DNA of 64,000 nt from Mycolicibacterium sarraceniae (GCF_010731875.1 NZ_AP022595.1:3720001-3784000); one strand, 5' to 3'; shown: positions 45,293 to 54,870, counted from the first letter of the stretch. Numbers and translations: made by a program. Notes: generated by a model from the letters alone, not told the origin.

Positions 45293-46466
45293 CAGCGACC
45301 CGCTGGCCATGACTAGCACCGGGCCGCTGACGGGAGTCCGGGTGATCGACCTCACCGCGATGGTGATGGGCCCCTACTGCACCCAGATCATGGCTGATAT
45401 GGGTGCCGACGTCATCAAGATCGAGCCGCCCGCCGGCGACGACACCCGCTACGTCTCAGTCGGTCCGGCGCATGGGCTGAGCGGGGTGTTCGTCAACGTC
45501 AACCGCGGCAAACGCAGTGTGGTACTGGATCTTCGCTCCGACGAGGGCCGGGCGGCGCTGCGCGCGCTGATTGCGGGCTCCGACGTGTTCATCCACTCCA
45601 TGCGCGCCAAGGCGATCACCAAACTCGGGTTCGGCTACGACGAGGTCGCCGCCATCAACCCTGCGATCGTCTACACCAACTGCTACGGCTACGGCAGGCG
45701 CGGACCCGACCGTGACCGCCCCGCCTACGACGACACCATCCAGGCCGAGTGCGGCCTGCCCGCCGTGCAGGCCGAATTGACCGGTGAGGCCAACTATGTC
45801 GCGACCATCGTGGCGGACAAGGTCGCTGGGCTGACCGCCGTGTACGCGACGACGATGGCGCTGTTCCACCGGGAACGAACCGGTGAGGGCCAGGAGGTCG
45901 AAGTCGCGATGTTCGAGACGATGGCCTCGTTCATGCTCGTCGAACACGCGAACGGGGCGATGTTCGACCCACCACTCGGCCCGGCGATCTATCACCGGAC
46001 GGTGGCACCGAACCGCAAACCGTATCGGACCAAAGACGGCTACATCTCAGCGCTGATCTACAACGACCGGCATTGGGCGAGCTTCATCAATGCGGTTCAG
46101 CCCGTATGGAACACCGAGCGTTACACCTCGCTGAAGGCGAGGGCCGCGGAGATCGACACTGTGTATTCGCTAGTGGCACAGACCATGACCGAGCGCACCA
46201 CGGAGGAGTGGCTGACGTTGTTCGTCGAGCTGGAGATCCCGGCCGCACCGCTTAACTCACCGCAGGCGCTGTTCGACAACGAGCAGCTCAACGCCGTCGG
46301 CTTTTTCGAGACGGTTCCTTCCCCGCAGGGTCCGGTCCGGATGCCCGGCGTGCCGACCTGGTTTTCCCGTACGCCGGGCCGGATCGCGGGACCCGCTCCC
46401 GATCTCGGTGCCCATACCGTGAGTGTCCTGGCGGAGCTGGGATTGGTGCCAGTGGAGAGCGCATGA
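45285..46466 (+). CDS. Class III CoA-transferase (CaiB/BaiF family)
   Basis: A 393-aa protein: VRVIDLTAMVMGPYCTQIMA, LGADVIKIEPPAGDDTRY-like segment, NVNRGKRSVVLDLRSDEGRA, and GEGQEVEVAMFETMASFMLV. The catalytic Asp lies in the YDDTIQAECGLP region. These enzymes move CoA between acids or epimerise 2-methylacyl-CoA. ATG 45285 overlaps the SDR end; AAGGGGG precedes it. With the ThDP enzyme downstream it recalls the formyl-CoA transferase/oxalyl-CoA decarboxylase pairing. Confidence 0.87.
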   Translation: MNNSDPLAMTSTGPLTGVRVIDLTAMVMGPYCTQIMADMGADVIKIEPPAGDDTRYVSVGPAHGLSGVFVNVNRGKRSVVLDLRSDEGRAALRALIAGSDVFIHSMRAKAITKLGFGYDEVAAINPAIVYTNCYGYGRRGPDRDRPAYDDTIQAECGLPAVQAELTGEANYVATIVADKVAGLTAVYATTMALFHRERTGEGQEVEVAMFETMASFMLVEHANGAMFDPPLGPAIYHRTVAPNRKPYRTKDGYISALIYNDRHWASFINAVQPVWNTERYTSLKARAAEIDTVYSLVAQTMTERTTEEWLTLFVELEIPAAPLNSPQALFDNEQLNAVGFFETVPSPQGPVRMPGVPTWFSRTPGRIAGPAPDLGAHTVSVLAELGLVPVESA

Positions 46467-47620
46467 GTCTCAACTTCGACATGGGTGCGCCCGCGGCGGC
46501 GCTACGCACCCAGCTGCGGGATCTGGTGAAAGACCACGTCCCCGCAGACTTTCTCGGCGCGTTCACCGATGACCCTGCGGATCTGGACGTGGCCCAACAC
46601 TTCTGCCGGACGCTGGCTGCCCACGAGCTGCTCTGCCTGGCCTGGCCACAGGAGTTCGGCGGGCGCGGCGCCTCGGTCTGGGAGCAGACAGTAGTGCGGG
46701 AGGAGATGTGGGCTCATCACGAGCCGCGCGGCGCCCAGTACATGGGGGTGAACTGGGTGGGGCCCATCATCATGCGGCACGGCACCGAAGCCCAGCAGCG
46801 CATGCATCTCCCGCCCATCGCCTGTGGCGAAGTGATCTGGTGTCAGGGCTTCTCCGAACCGGAGGCGGGCAGTGACCTCGCCTCGTTGCGTACCGCGGCC
46901 CGTCGCGATGGCGACGGCTGGTTGGTGAGTGGCCAGAAGATCTGGACGTCTTACGCCACCATGGCGCAATGGTGCTTCCTGCTGGCCCGGACCACCAAAG
47001 CTGAGAAGAAGCAACAGGGTCTGACGATTTTTCTGGTCCCGATGGACGATCCGGCGATCCAGGTGCGTCCGATCCGCTGCATGATGGGCCCGCACCACCT
47101 CAACGAGGTGTTCTTCGACGACCTGCGGGTCACTGAGGCGGACGTGCTCGGCACGGTCGACGACGGATGGTCGATCGTGCAGGAGGTGACCTCGTTCGAG
47201 CGGGTCGGAATCGCCCGTTATGCGCGGTGCGAACGGCTGCTCGCGGCGGCGCCGACGGTACTCGGCGACCGCTGGGACGAGCTGCCTGCCGAACTGCGCG
47301 GGCGGTGGGTGCGGATGTTGACGCACTGCCGCCGGGCCCGCCTGATGGCCTATCGCATCGTGGAACTGCAGAGCACCGGGCGAGTCCGCCCCGGCGACGC
47401 CGCCGCGTACCGAATCGCGGTCACCAAGCTGGATCAGGACAGCGCAGAGGTGCTAATGGATATCGCGGCCGCGGTGGCACACGGGGATCCGCGCGCGGAG
47501 TGGTTCCTCGCCGAGGTCGAGGACCACTGGAGATACTCGCAGGCCTCGACGGTGTCGTCCGGCAGCATCGAGATGCAGCGCATCCTGCTGTCGCGTTCTC
47601 TGCTGGCGGCGGCGAAATGA
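46463..47620 (+). CDS. Acyl-CoA dehydrogenase, larger subunit of first pair
   Basis: A 385-aa FadE protein: EFGGRGASVWEQTVV, WCQGFSEPEAGSDLASLRTA (FAD and substrate loop), GQKIWTSYATMAQWCFLLAR, and C-terminal VSSGSIEMQRILLSRSLL. Where many ACADs carry the catalytic Glu, the C-terminal region here reads GSIEMQRI. Overlaps both neighbours by 4 bp (ATGA). With the 308-aa partner it probably forms an alpha2beta2 enzyme like the steroid-pathway FadE pairs of actinobacteria. Confidence 0.86.
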   Translation: MSLNFDMGAPAAALRTQLRDLVKDHVPADFLGAFTDDPADLDVAQHFCRTLAAHELLCLAWPQEFGGRGASVWEQTVVREEMWAHHEPRGAQYMGVNWVGPIIMRHGTEAQQRMHLPPIACGEVIWCQGFSEPEAGSDLASLRTAARRDGDGWLVSGQKIWTSYATMAQWCFLLARTTKAEKKQQGLTIFLVPMDDPAIQVRPIRCMMGPHHLNEVFFDDLRVTEADVLGTVDDGWSIVQEVTSFERVGIARYARCERLLAAAPTVLGDRWDELPAELRGRWVRMLTHCRRARLMAYRIVELQSTGRVRPGDAAAYRIAVTKLDQDSAEVLMDIAAAVAHGDPRAEWFLAEVEDHWRYSQASTVSSGSIEMQRILLSRSLLAAAK

Positions 47621-48543
47621 CCGGGATGGTGCTGCATCTCAGCGAGGACGCCAAAGAGTTTGGGCATCAGGCACTTCGAGCTTTCGAGGCTGCCGGCGGC
47701 GACCAACTGGTGCAGCAGGCCGAGGCCAAGCCCGATAGCCGGGAGTCGCTCGTCGGCCCGGTCCTCGCGGGACTGGGCGCCTGGGAACTCGACCCGCGCA
47801 GCGACGCCGACGGACTCGAAGCCGCCGCGGCGCTGTGCCGGAGCGCGGGCTACTGGGCGGTGCCCTATCCGGTGGCCGATCGTCTTGCCGCCCCCACCGA
47901 CCTTGACGTCGACGGACTGGTGGTCGTGGCAGACACTCGGCCGTCGGCCGCCATAGCCGGCCTCGAATCCCGTTGGGCGGCGGTGACACTGGATGGTGCA
48001 CGCAGCAAGGTGACGGGCCACGCGGCGCACGGCCCGGCGTTCGTCACCGAGCTGCAACTGTCGGCGATCGACGAGAACGGCGCAGGGGACATCGCCCTGT
48101 CGCTCACACTGCAATGCTGGACGCTGCTCGGCATGCTGGACCGGGCGATCGAGCTGACCGTGGCACACGTCACCCTGCGCAAGCAGTTCGGTCAGACGCT
48201 GTCGTCCTTTCAGGGCGTGCAGTTCCAGCTCACCGACGCCGAGGTCGAGCGCAGCGGATTGGACATCCTCGCCAAATACACGCTCTGGAGCATCGGGAGT
48301 GGCGGCGACGGCGCGATGAACGATGCTCTGGCCCTGCGGATGTCGGCGATCGAGGCCGCCGAAGTTGTCTTCCGGGTGTGCCACCAGCTGCACGGCGCGG
48401 TCGGGTTCTGTGACGAGACGACGCTGTCGTGGATCTCGCGGCACAGCCAGCCACTGCGGCGGCTTCCGCTGGGCCTGTCCGCTACCCGGGACCTGTTGAC
48501 CCGCAGAGCCGGCGGGGCCGGGCTGAGAGGACTGTTCGCGTGA
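47617..48543 (+). CDS. Acyl-CoA dehydrogenase, shorter partner of first pair
   Basis: A 308-aa protein with a divergent N-terminal domain and a conserved C-terminal ACAD domain (TLRKQFGQTLSSFQGVQFQL, AEVVFRVCHQLHGAVGFCDE, TLSWISRHSQPLRRL). The middle beta domain is reduced. Such short partners lack part of the FAD or substrate site and work only with the longer one in heterotetramers. ATG 47617 overlaps the upstream stop. Confidence 0.83.
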   Translation: MTGMVLHLSEDAKEFGHQALRAFEAAGGDQLVQQAEAKPDSRESLVGPVLAGLGAWELDPRSDADGLEAAAALCRSAGYWAVPYPVADRLAAPTDLDVDGLVVVADTRPSAAIAGLESRWAAVTLDGARSKVTGHAAHGPAFVTELQLSAIDENGAGDIALSLTLQCWTLLGMLDRAIELTVAHVTLRKQFGQTLSSFQGVQFQLTDAEVERSGLDILAKYTLWSIGSGGDGAMNDALALRMSAIEAAEVVFRVCHQLHGAVGFCDETTLSWISRHSQPLRRLPLGLSATRDLLTRRAGGAGLRGLFA

Positions 48544-48770
48544 GGGGCGTGGTGATCGGAACCGGGTTCGGCAAGTACGCCGCCGCACCCGCATATCAGA
48601 TGCTGGGTTTCGATTTCCCGCCCGCGCCGCGGCGCTCACCCCCGCCGGCGCTGTCGTCGATTCTGGCTCAGGTTGCCGACGCTGTGCGCACCGGAACCCA
48701 GCTCGCGCCCTCATCCGACGACGGGGTGGCCGTCGCGCCAACGATGGATCAGCTGCGGGCCATGTCATGA
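48540..48770 (+). pseudogene. 76-aa in-frame deletion derivative, probably of a Gfo/Idh/MocA oxidoreductase
   Basis: The ORF starts at GTG 48540 (GTGA overlap) with RGVVIGTGFGKYAAAPAYQM, a Rossmann GxGxxG start. It then jumps to a short Pro-rich stretch and ends with LAQVADAVRTGTQLAPSSDD, then GVAVAPTMDQLRAMS, which matches the last helix of Gfo/Idh/MocA-type oxidoreductases. The ~250 residues between are missing while the frame and both 4-bp overlaps with neighbours are kept. It may be translated as a small protein but cannot be an oxidoreductase. Confidence 0.6.
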
Positions 48771-49936
48771 CCGCGGAACTCGACGAGTTTCGCGAGCGCG
48801 TGCGCGCGTGGTGTGAGACCCACGTGCCCACGGACTGGCGCGCCACCCAGAGCGGCGCCAGCGACGCCGAATTCGCGGCCTTCCAGAAGACCTGGTTCGC
48901 CGAACTGCGCGCCGCCGGCTTCGCCGTGCCGCACTGGCCGTCCGAGTGGGGCGGTGGGATGAGCGTGGATGAGCAGATCGTGCTGTATTCCGAACTGGCC
49001 GCCCATGACGCCCCGCGGCTGGTGTTGGCGTTCGTCGGCATCCACCACGCCGCCTCCACGCTTTTGGTGGCGGGAACCGACGAACAACGCACACGTCACC
49101 TGCCTGCGATCCTCGATGGCGAGACGTGGGTCCAGGGGTTCTCCGAACCCGAGGCCGGATCCGACCTGGCCAGCCTGCGCACCACCGCGCGGCGGGTGGG
49201 CGACACCTTCGTCGTCGACGGTCAAAAGCTCTGGGCCAGTGGTGGACTGCACGCTGACTGGTGTTTGCTGTTGGCCCGCACCGACCCCGACGCCGCCAAG
49301 CGGCAGGGCATCTCCTACTTCCTGCTGGATATGACCAGTCCGGGTGTCGAGGTACGGCCGATCCGCAACGCCGTCGGCGATTCGCACTTCTGCGAGATCT
49401 TCCTCGACGGGGTGAAGATCCCGGCCGCCAATCTGATCGGCGCGGAGAACCAGGGCTGGCAGGTCGCCCAAGCCACCCTCGGTGCCGAACGTGGCATGAC
49501 CATGCTCGAATTGGCCGAGCGGCTGGGCAATGCGGGCTTCCGCCGGCTGGTGCAGGCTTGCCAGCCGCTCGACGACGCGCGGGTTGCCGACCGGCTGGCG
49601 CAGTTCGAGATCGAGATCGCCGGCCTGCGCGGACTGTGCCGGGAGCTGGTGCTGCAGCACGACACCGGCGCGGTGGGGACGGCCGACGCCTCCGTGGTCA
49701 AGCTGTACTACAGCGAATTGCTGCAGCGGATGACCGATTTCGGCGCCGAGATCGGCGGAATGGCTGCCCACACCCACCTCACCAAACCGGCCTCCAGTGG
49801 CTGGGAATCCGGATCGTGGCTGCTGGACTTCATCGGCTCGTGGGAGTGGACGATCCCCGGTGGCGCCAGCGAGATTCAGCGCACCATTATCGCCGAACGC
49901 GGCCTCGGGCTGCCGCGAGAGCCGAGCGTGGCGTAA
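48767..49936 (+). CDS. Acyl-CoA dehydrogenase, larger subunit of second pair
   Basis: A 389-aa FadE: VPHWPSEWGGGMSVDEQIVL, WVQGFSEPEAGSDLASLRTT, GQKLWASGGLHADWCLLLAR, GAENQGWQVAQATLGAERGM, and WTIPGGASEIQRTIIAERGL at the C-terminus. It starts at ATG 48767 overlapping the mini-ORF stop and ends in a TAATG overlap with the short partner, so the pair is translated together. It resembles FadE26/28/34-type subunits of sterol side-chain degradation in organisation. Confidence 0.86.
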   Translation: MTAELDEFRERVRAWCETHVPTDWRATQSGASDAEFAAFQKTWFAELRAAGFAVPHWPSEWGGGMSVDEQIVLYSELAAHDAPRLVLAFVGIHHAASTLLVAGTDEQRTRHLPAILDGETWVQGFSEPEAGSDLASLRTTARRVGDTFVVDGQKLWASGGLHADWCLLLARTDPDAAKRQGISYFLLDMTSPGVEVRPIRNAVGDSHFCEIFLDGVKIPAANLIGAENQGWQVAQATLGAERGMTMLELAERLGNAGFRRLVQACQPLDDARVADRLAQFEIEIAGLRGLCRELVLQHDTGAVGTADASVVKLYYSELLQRMTDFGAEIGGMAAHTHLTKPASSGWESGSWLLDFIGSWEWTIPGGASEIQRTIIAERGLGLPREPSVA

Positions 49937-50889
49937 TGGCTGGCGAATTCGACGAATTCCATGCCGAGCTCCGCTCCGTAGCCGGTGATCTGCTCGCTAA
50001 GGACAGCTCAGCCGAGTGGCCTGTGCTCGCCGATGCGGGGTGGGTCGGACTCGAGGTGCCCGAGCACCTCGGCGGCGCCGGGGCCACCTTCGCCGAGGTG
50101 GCGGTCATCTGTGAGGAGATCGGTCGCGCCGCGAGCGCCAACAGCTTTCTCGGCAGCGCCGTGCTGGCCGTCGGCGTGGTGAATGCCTTGCTGCCCAGCG
50201 ATACCCGGGACCGGCTGCTCGCCGAGATCGCCTCTGGCGCCACCAGGGTAGCCGTCGCCTTCGCGCCGTTCGAGTTCGTGCCCGACGCCGAGGGCGCTGA
50301 CCGGATCCTGATGATCGACGGTGACAGTGTCGTTGAGGCCGACGTCACGGTCACCGCGCAACCTGTTCTGGACGAGACCCGTCGGTTGGCCATCGTGACG
50401 CCTGGCGAGGTGACGCGGGTGCATCGCCTCGTCGGTGATCCGCAGACACAGATCCGCCGGCTGCGCGACCGGGCAGCCGTCGCGGTGGCGTGCGACAGCC
50501 TGGGAGTGGCCGAAGCCATGCTCGCTGCGACCGTGGCCTACGTGAAGGTGCGTCAGCAATTCGGCAGGCCCATCGGCTCTTTCCAGGCGGTCAAGCACGC
50601 CTGCGCCGACATGCACGTGGCGATCGCGGTGTCCCGCCAACTAGTCAGTGCCGCAGTCGATGCCGTCGCCCACGGCGGACCCGACACGAGTGTGGCGGCC
50701 GCGATGGCCAAGTCCTACGCGTGCGGCGCCGCCGTCGATGTCGTCGGCAAGGCCATGCAACTGCACGGCGGCATCGGCTACACGTGGGAGAGCGGCGTCC
50801 ACGTCTACCTCAAGCGGGCTGCGCTGAACCGTTCGCTGTTCGGCTCGCCCGCGTCCTATCGCAAAGATCTTTCCCAACGTTATCTGTAA
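49936..50889 (+). CDS. Acyl-CoA dehydrogenase, shorter partner of second pair
   Basis: A 317-aa ACAD: an N-terminal helical domain (WVGLEVPEHLGGAGATFAEV, AVICEEIGRAASANSFLGSA), a reduced middle domain, and a C-terminal domain with VKVRQQFGRPIGSFQAVKHA and QLHGGIGYTWESGVHVYLKR. It lacks part of the middle beta domain, like FadE27/29-type partners. Start ATG 49936 shares a base with the upstream stop. Confidence 0.85.
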   Translation: MAGEFDEFHAELRSVAGDLLAKDSSAEWPVLADAGWVGLEVPEHLGGAGATFAEVAVICEEIGRAASANSFLGSAVLAVGVVNALLPSDTRDRLLAEIASGATRVAVAFAPFEFVPDAEGADRILMIDGDSVVEADVTVTAQPVLDETRRLAIVTPGEVTRVHRLVGDPQTQIRRLRDRAAVAVACDSLGVAEAMLAATVAYVKVRQQFGRPIGSFQAVKHACADMHVAIAVSRQLVSAAVDAVAHGGPDTSVAAAMAKSYACGAAVDVVGKAMQLHGGIGYTWESGVHVYLKRAALNRSLFGSPASYRKDLSQRYL

Positions 50890-50908
50890 CGAAATCAAGG
50901 AGTGTCGC

Positions 50909-52624
50909 ATGGGTGTACCGGTTTACAAACGCATTCTCGACCTGTTCGAGGCTGAGGGTGTCAACACATTGTTCGGCATTCCGGATCCGAATTTCGTTCA
51001 TATGTTCACCGAGGCCGATGCACGCGGCTGGTCGGTCGTCGCGCCCCACCACGAGCTGAGCGCGGGCTTCATGGCCGAGGCGGCGTCCCGGATGACCGGC
51101 AAGCCCGGCCTGTGCATCGGCACGCTCGGCCCGGGTATGGCCAACATCGCCGGCGCGATCCAGTGCGCGCTCGTCGAGAACTCGCCGGTGATCTTCCTCG
51201 GTGGGCAGCGGGCCCGCGTCACCGAGCGCCGAGTGCGCCGCGGTCGCATCCAGTTCGTCCAGCAGGAACCGCTTTTTGCGGCGTCGGTGAAGTACAGCAG
51301 CTCCATCGAATACGCGGACCAGACCGACGAGATCATTCACGAGGCGATCCGCAAGGCGATGTCGGGCACTCCGGGCCCGACCTATGTCGAGTTTCCTTCG
51401 CACGTGATCCTTTCCGAGCTCGATGTCGACGCCGCACCGCCGCCGTCCAGCTACCGGCTGGTGAGCCAGGGCGCCGGCTCCCGTGAGGTCGCCGAGGCCG
51501 TGAAGCTGATCCTCGAAGCCAAGAGCCCGGTGCTGCTGGTCGGACACGGTGTGCACACCTCACGCACCCAGCAGGAAGTCAAGGAGCTCGCTGAGCTGAT
51601 GGCCTGCCCGGTGATCCAGACCTCCGGCGGTACGTCGTTCATCCCAGGTCTGCAGGACCGGACGTTCCCGTACTTGTTCTCACCGGCTGCCAACCAGGCC
51701 GTCGAAGAATCCGATCTGTGCGTCGCGCTGGGCACCGAGCTCGGTGAACCCATGCACTACGGCCGAACCCAGCACTGGGCGGCCAACAACGCGAACCGCA
51801 AGTGGGTGTACGTCGAGCAGGACCCGACCGCGATTGGCGTCAACCGACCCGTCGACGTGGCGCTGGTCGGCGATCTGCGCGGCGTGGTGCCGCAGCTGGT
51901 CGAGGCGCTGCGCGACACCCCGCGTGCCCCCTCGGCCAACCTCGAGGAGCTGGTGAAGGCCGACGCGGCGGAGATCGCCCGGGTGGCCGAGGAAGCGCCG
52001 TCCGGGCGCTCGCCGATCCACCCGGCCCGCTACGTCGTCGAAGCCACCAAAGCCTTCGACGAATACACCGATGACGGCATCATGGTGCGCGACGGCGGCG
52101 CCACCGTGATCTTCGGTTGGACGTATTCGCAGACCAAACCACGCGACGTGATCTGGAACCAGAACTTCGGGCATCTGGGCACGGGCTTGCCCTACGCGGT
52201 GGGCGCTTCGGTCGCCGAAGGCGGCAAGCGGCCGGTGATGTTGCTGACCAGTGACTCAGCGTTCCTGTTCCACATCGCCGAATTGGAGACCGCGGCCCGG
52301 CAGAACCTGCCGCTGGTGTGCGTGGTCGGCGTCGACCACCAGTGGGGCCTCGAAGTGGGTGTCTACAAGCGCACTTTCTCCCAGCCGTCGCCGCAACCAG
52401 GTGTGCACTGGAGCAAGGACGTCCGGATGGACAAGATCGCCGAGGGTTTCGGCTGCCACGGCGAGTACGTCGAAAAGGAATCCGAGATCGGGCCGGCGAT
52501 CGCCCGCGCCTACGCCAGTGGCAAAGTCGGTGTCGTGCACGTGTGCATCGACCCGAAGGCGAACTCCGAGGAGATGCCGAAGTACGACCGATTCCGGACC
52601 TGGTACGCCGAAGGCACCCAATAA
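50909..52624 (+). CDS. ThDP-dependent enzyme, oxalyl-CoA decarboxylase / 2-hydroxyacyl-CoA lyase-like
   Basis: A 571-aa three-domain ThDP enzyme. The N-terminal Pyr domain has the activating Glu at E49 (PHHELSAGFMAEAASRM) and IGTLGPGMANIAGAIQCALV. A middle domain and a C-terminal PP domain follow (NFGHLGTGLPYAVGASVAEG). The usual GDG...N cofactor motif reads LTSDSAFLFHIAELETAARQ, then CVVGVDHQWG (around residues 444-480), i.e. SDS for GDS/GDG and Asp for Asn. The DSAF context is closest to oxalyl-CoA decarboxylase/HACL. AAGGAG precedes ATG 50909. It probably cleaves a C-C bond to give an aldehyde for the next gene's enzyme. Confidence 0.82.
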   Translation: MGVPVYKRILDLFEAEGVNTLFGIPDPNFVHMFTEADARGWSVVAPHHELSAGFMAEAASRMTGKPGLCIGTLGPGMANIAGAIQCALVENSPVIFLGGQRARVTERRVRRGRIQFVQQEPLFAASVKYSSSIEYADQTDEIIHEAIRKAMSGTPGPTYVEFPSHVILSELDVDAAPPPSSYRLVSQGAGSREVAEAVKLILEAKSPVLLVGHGVHTSRTQQEVKELAELMACPVIQTSGGTSFIPGLQDRTFPYLFSPAANQAVEESDLCVALGTELGEPMHYGRTQHWAANNANRKWVYVEQDPTAIGVNRPVDVALVGDLRGVVPQLVEALRDTPRAPSANLEELVKADAAEIARVAEEAPSGRSPIHPARYVVEATKAFDEYTDDGIMVRDGGATVIFGWTYSQTKPRDVIWNQNFGHLGTGLPYAVGASVAEGGKRPVMLLTSDSAFLFHIAELETAARQNLPLVCVVGVDHQWGLEVGVYKRTFSQPSPQPGVHWSKDVRMDKIAEGFGCHGEYVEKESEIGPAIARAYASGKVGVVHVCIDPKANSEEMPKYDRFRTWYAEGTQ

Positions 52625-52660
52625 CCCGCTATCAGCCGCTGAATTTAGGAGGATGCTTCG

Positions 52661-54097
52661 ATGCGCGAATATTTGAAGTTCTACATCGATGGCCAGTGGG
52701 TTGATCCGGTCGAACTCCGGACTCTCGACGTCGACAACCCCACCCTCGAACAGGTCGGCGGCAAGATCGCGATCGGTTCTGAGGCCGACGTGGACAAAGC
52801 GGTCAAGGCCGCCCGCAACGCGTTCAACAACTGGTCGCAGACCACGCGCGAGGAACGCCTCGACGTGTTGGAGGCGGTGCTGGCGGAATACCAGAAGCGC
52901 TCAGGTGACCTGGCTGACGCGGTGCATGAGGAGATGGGCGCACCGCCGTCACTGGCCAGCGGTTCGCAGGTCATCATGGGCATGATTCAACTGTCCACCG
53001 CGATCGATGTTCTGAAGAGCTACTCCTTCGAGGAGCAGAAGGGCGCCACCCTGGTGGCCAAGGAGCCGATCGGCGTCTGCGGGCTGATCACACCGTGGAA
53101 CTGGCCGATCAACCAGATCGCCTGCAAGGTGTTCCCGGCACTGGCCGCCGGCTGCACGATGGTGCTCAAGCCCTCGGAGGTCGCGCCGTTCAGCGGGCAG
53201 ATCTTCACCGAGGTCATCGCCGCGGCGGGAGTGCCTGCCGGGGTCTACAACATGGTCTTCGGCGACGGGCCAGGCGTCGGCACGGCGTTGTCGAGCCATC
53301 CCGGCATCGACATGGTCTCATTCACCGGATCCACGCGGGCGGGCATCGAGGTCGCACGCAACGCTGCGCCGACAGTCAAGCGGGTGGCCCAGGAACTCGG
53401 CGGCAAGAGCCCGAACATCGTCCTCGACGACGAGGCCTTCGCGCAGAGCGTCGCGGCGGGTATTTCGGCGATGATGCTGAACTCCGGCCAGAGCTGTAAC
53501 GCGCCGTCGCGCATGTTGGTGCCGAAGACGCGGCTCGACGAGGCCGTCACGGTGGCTCGTGCCACTGCTGAAGGCGTCAAAGTCGGTGATCTGTCCGACA
53601 ATTCGGCGATCGGGCCGGTGGCTTCCCGGATGCAGTTCGAGAAGGTCCAGGGACTGATCCAGAAGGGTATCGACGAAGGCGCGACGGTGGTCGCCGGCGG
53701 CCCCGGGCGCCCCGACGGTCTGGACACCGGGTACTACGTGCGCCCGACGGTGTTTGCCGACGTGAACAACGACATGACGATCGCGCGCGAGGAGATCTTC
53801 GGGCCGGTGGTCTGCATTCTCGGCTACGACGATCTGGATCAGGCCATCGAGATCGGCAACGACACCGACTATGGGCTCTACGGCTACGTCTCGGGAGCCG
53901 ATCTGGATAAGGCACGGGCGCTGGCCCGCCGGATTCGTGCCGGTACGGTGACCATCAATCACGCCTTCGACATCACCGCCCCGTTCGGTGGTTACAAGCA
54001 GAGCGGCAACGGCCGCGAATGGGGCGAAGAAGGGCTCGATGAGTTCCTCGAGTCCAAGGCTGTTCTGGGCTTCGCGCCGGCCGGCACCGGGGAGTAG
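52661..54097 (+). CDS. NAD(P)-dependent aldehyde dehydrogenase
   Basis: A 478-aa ALDH-superfamily enzyme: [40 protein letters not shown] (general-base Glu, about residue 244) and [20 protein letters not shown] (nucleophile Cys, about residue 278), with [20 protein letters not shown] near the end. A perfect AGGAGG lies 9 bp before ATG 52661. Directly after the lyase-like gene, it probably oxidises the released aldehyde to an acid. Last gene of the catabolic operon. Confidence 0.92.
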   Translation: MREYLKFYIDGQWVDPVELRTLDVDNPTLEQVGGKIAIGSEADVDKAVKAARNAFNNWSQTTREERLDVLEAVLAEYQKRSGDLADAVHEEMGAPPSLASGSQVIMGMIQLSTAIDVLKSYSFEEQKGATLVAKEPIGVCGLITPWNWPINQIACKVFPALAAGCTMVLKPSEVAPFSGQIFTEVIAAAGVPAGVYNMVFGDGPGVGTALSSHPGIDMVSFTGSTRAGIEVARNAAPTVKRVAQELGGKSPNIVLDDEAFAQSVAAGISAMMLNSGQSCNAPSRMLVPKTRLDEAVTVARATAEGVKVGDLSDNSAIGPVASRMQFEKVQGLIQKGIDEGATVVAGGPGRPDGLDTGYYVRPTVFADVNNDMTIAREEIFGPVVCILGYDDLDQAIEIGNDTDYGLYGYVSGADLDKARALARRIRAGTVTINHAFDITAPFGGYKQSGNGREWGEEGLDEFLESKAVLGFAPAGTGE

Positions 54098-54125
54098 CCA
54101 CCCCCGACGGTTACCATCGGCACCC

Positions 54126-54557
54126 ATGCGAGTTCTGGTGCAGCGGGTGAGGTCGGCGTCGGTGTCGGTGGACGGCGCGGTGGTCGGTGAAATCCGGCCA
54201 TCGAGCCAGGGATTGCTGGCTTTGGTCGGTGTCACCCATGCCGACACCGATGACATTGCCCGGCGGCTGGGTGAAAAGCTCTGGCAGCTCAGGATTCTCG
54301 ACGACCAGCAATCGGCAGCCGATACCGGCGCCCCGATTCTGGTGGTCAGTCAGTTCACGCTGTACGCCAACACCACCAAGGGGCGCAGGCCCACGTGGAA
54401 CGCAGCGGCACCCGGTGCGGTCGCCGAGCCGCTCGTCACGGTGTTCGTCAATACCCTGCGCACACTGGGCGCCCACGTCGAAACTGGGCAGTTCGGTGCC
54501 GATATGCAGGTTGAACTGGTCAACGACGGACCCGTTACGGTGCTGCTGGAACTGTAA
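54126..54557 (+). CDS. dtd: D-aminoacyl-tRNA deacylase
   Basis: A 143-aa DTD that hydrolyses D-aminoacyl-tRNAs. Diagnostic features: [17 protein letters not shown] at the start, [19 protein letters not shown], the SQFTLYA motif with the catalytic Thr, [12 protein letters not shown], and a near-end [11 protein letters not shown]. Length is exactly that of the family. ATG 54126 is 28 bp after the aldehyde dehydrogenase stop, but it is a housekeeping gene. Confidence 0.95.
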   Translation: MRVLVQRVRSASVSVDGAVVGEIRPSSQGLLALVGVTHADTDDIARRLGEKLWQLRILDDQQSAADTGAPILVVSQFTLYANTTKGRRPTWNAAAPGAVAEPLVTVFVNTLRTLGAHVETGQFGADMQVELVNDGPVTVLLEL

Positions 54558-54870
54558 CCCCCAGCGATGGCAGCGGTTTGGCGGCGGTCTCACGCAATGT
54601 CAGCACCGTCGCCAGGGACACTACCGCGGCCACGATGGTGTAAATGCCTGCGGCGTAGGCGTTTTCAGTACCAGGAAGGCCGGATACGCCAGCACCGCGA
54701 ATCCGCCCGCACCGACGGCCGCAGGAATCGACACCCAGGCCTTGGTGACGGCTTCCCGCAACGGTGAGACCGCGACCTCGTCGGCCTGCGACAGCCCCGC
54801 GAACGCCGGGGTACTCCACGGCGTTTCCGATGGAGGCCCCGGTGATGACCCGCGCAACGGGGCCGTGTTC
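54535..54870 (-). pseudogene. MFS transporter remnant
   Basis: On the minus strand WVSIPAAVGAGGFAVLAYPA (about 54700-54760) and, in another frame, AYAAGIYTIVAAVVSLATVL, then TLRETAAKPLPSLG down to the stop at 54535, match two non-adjacent membrane parts of an MHS/MFS-type transporter. At least one internal deletion and a frame change separate them, and the N-terminal half is gone. It overlaps the dtd 3' end by 23 bp. Confidence 0.55.
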
